From assembly GCA_016929985.1 (NCBI GenBank), contig JAFGIH010000096.1, positions 1 through 12,969 of the forward strand: a DNA stretch of 12,969 nt, written 5' to 3'. Positions 12,256 to 12,969 of this stretch are shown one piece after another. The translations under genes and the position numbers were made by a program. Under the pieces are notes generated by a model. That model searched no databases and had not been told where the DNA came from. It worked only from the letters and a program-made list of their open reading frames with translations. Numbering within the stretch: the first letter of the stretch is position 1; every line of letters begins with the position of its first letter. This stretch comes from Thermoleophilia bacterium. GTDB taxonomy: Bacteria; Actinomycetota; Thermoleophilia; RBG-16-64-13.

Positions 12256-12751
12256 GCGGACCGCCTACCTATCGCACTCCGTCGAGGTACCGCTGACGGC
12301 GGAGCAGAGCTTCGAGTATGTGGCCACCAAACTCGGTAGCGTCTACGACCGCGTGGCACGGGGACACGAGTACTTCAAGACGAGAGACAGCGGCCCCATC
12401 AAGATGGGTTCGGTAATCGACTGCGCCGAACGGGCGGGCAACCAATCCATCGTGCACGAGTACGAGGTGTACGAATTCGTTCCCGGACAGCGGATCCAGT
12501 ATTCCTCACCGTCCTCGCGCCTGAGCATCCGGCTGCCGTGGAGGACCATCGATTCGACCAGCAACACGCACGTATGGTACGACTTCGCCGATACCGCCGA
12601 GCAGCGCTCGACGATCAGGCTGACGATCGGTATCGAGTTCCACTCGTCGTTGGAGATGCTCCTATCGAGGATGGCAGGCGGGCTCATACCCTGGCGGGCT
12701 CACTGTAGGGAGGAGATGACCGGCCTCCAGCGTTGCATCATAGCCGCATAG
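12233..12751 (+). CDS. SRPBCC-fold (START-like) protein of unknown ligand
   Basis: This is a 172-residue soluble protein starting at ATG 12233 (or the adjacent ATG 12236), with GGGAGGG seven bases upstream, overlapping the PadR gene by 23 bp. The pattern is that of the polyketide-cyclase/START-like family: an opening strand (SHSVEVPLTAEQSFEYVAT), then VYDRVARGHEYFKTRDSGPI and GSVIDCAERA. Strands follow (IVHEYEVYEFVPGQRIQY, then STIRLTIGIEF), then a long C-terminal helix. Such proteins bind or act on hydrophobic small molecules in a deep cavity, but no catalytic residue can be named. The tight link to a ligand-responsive PadR suggests it handles or senses the same compound, which is inference from context only. 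Confidence 0.7.
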   Translation: MMELKRAKRTAYLSHSVEVPLTAEQSFEYVATKLGSVYDRVARGHEYFKTRDSGPIKMGSVIDCAERAGNQSIVHEYEVYEFVPGQRIQYSSPSSRLSIRLPWRTIDSTSNTHVWYDFADTAEQRSTIRLTIGIEFHSSLEMLLSRMAGGLIPWRAHCREEMTGLQRCIIAA

Positions 12752-12792
12752 CTGACGAGGCCGGCTACGGCCCAAACCCGGGCTTGCTCCCG

Positions 12793-12969
12793 TCAGGCCC
12801 TTCCGATCACCAGCCTGCCGGGGTCGACCTCTTCGCGCAGGATGCGCAGCTCTTCCGCGGTGGGCGGCTCGGTACGACCGACGTCCGGCGAGACGAGAAG
12901 CTCGAAGCCCGTCTCACTCTGCACCTTGTCGACCTCGACTCCCGGGTGCAGCGACTCGATCATCATGGC
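12793..12969 (-). CDS. CoA-transferase beta subunit, C-terminal end (partial)
   Basis: Reading from the right edge on the minus strand, the frame stays open for 58 residues to a TGA at 12795-12793. The segment MIESLHPGVEVDKVQSETGF, followed by a stretch ending SPDVGRTEPPTAEELRILRE, is the characteristic tail of beta subunits of family-I CoA-transferases. These include 3-oxoacid, 3-oxoadipate and related types such as the AtoA/PcaJ/IpdB group. They move CoA between acyl donors and carboxylic acids as alpha-beta complexes. The catalytic Glu lies outside the window, so the substrate class cannot be decided. It converges on the SRPBCC gene; the 41-bp gap holds a weak inverted repeat (CTGACG at 12752-12757, CGTCAG at 12791-12796) without T runs. 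Confidence 0.8.
   Translation of the reverse strand, partial: AMMIESLHPGVEVDKVQSETGFELLVSPDVGRTEPPTAEELRILREEVDPGRLVIGRA

Noticed and set aside
12752..12796. Inverted repeat CTGACG/CGTCAG between convergent genes as a bidirectional terminator
   Set aside because: The stem does not extend beyond six pairs and no T tract is present on either side.
1..12969. CRISPR array, integrase-type island or prophage
   Set aside because: No regularly spaced identical repeats, no site-specific recombinase and no phage structural genes were seen. The only mobile feature supported is the IS1-type element.

Overview
The window looks like the chromosome of a high-GC bacterium, most likely a member of the Actinomycetota. 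The reasons are GC-rich coding sequence, several GTG starts and one TTG start, tight GTGA/ATGA stop-start overlaps, and GerW-, NYN- and PadR-type genes common in that phylum. No rRNA or intact canonical tRNA is present, so the class cannot be fixed from this sequence.

Left part (1-3484, minus strand). An OmpR-family response regulator and a HAMP/HisKA sensor kinase overlap by 4 bp. Downstream lie a four-helix DUF4405-like membrane protein, a small membrane protein and the start of a GerW-like gene. Upstream of the regulator are TGAC boxes spaced exactly 11 bp apart, the arrangement expected for an OmpR/PhoB-type regulator acting on its own promoter.

Mobile element (3485-6412). A 2.9-kb IS1-type element has perfect 18-bp terminal inverted repeats and an 8-bp target duplication (ACCGCGCG). 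Besides a single-ORF DDE transposase it carries four passenger genes. These are a PBECR2-like nuclease/toxin candidate overlapping a DUF2283 antitoxin candidate, a small lysine/glycine-rich 'KGG' protein, and a DUF5343-like protein. A strong terminator and a degenerate tRNA-like sequence lie between the passengers and the transposase. Three of the element's promoters place the -10 box exactly six bases before an ATG, so those genes are probably read from leaderless mRNAs. Repeats of GTCAAGT/ACTTGAC at 18-bp steps sit on the transposase promoter. The element landed between the divergent response regulator and a NYN gene. I consider it the most interesting part of the window.

Right part (6413-12969). 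A NYN-OST-HTH (LabA/MARF1-like) RNA-binding or nuclease protein is followed by a 409-bp non-coding stretch. Next come a secreted alkaline phosphatase with an EF-hand-like loop and a strong terminator. A TetR regulator then heads an autoregulated operon with a two-gene ABC-2 exporter, with an operator palindrome overlapping its promoter. A PadR regulator with its own 12-bp palindromic operator is translationally linked to an SRPBCC protein. On the opposite strand, the C-terminus of a CoA-transferase beta subunit runs in from the right edge.
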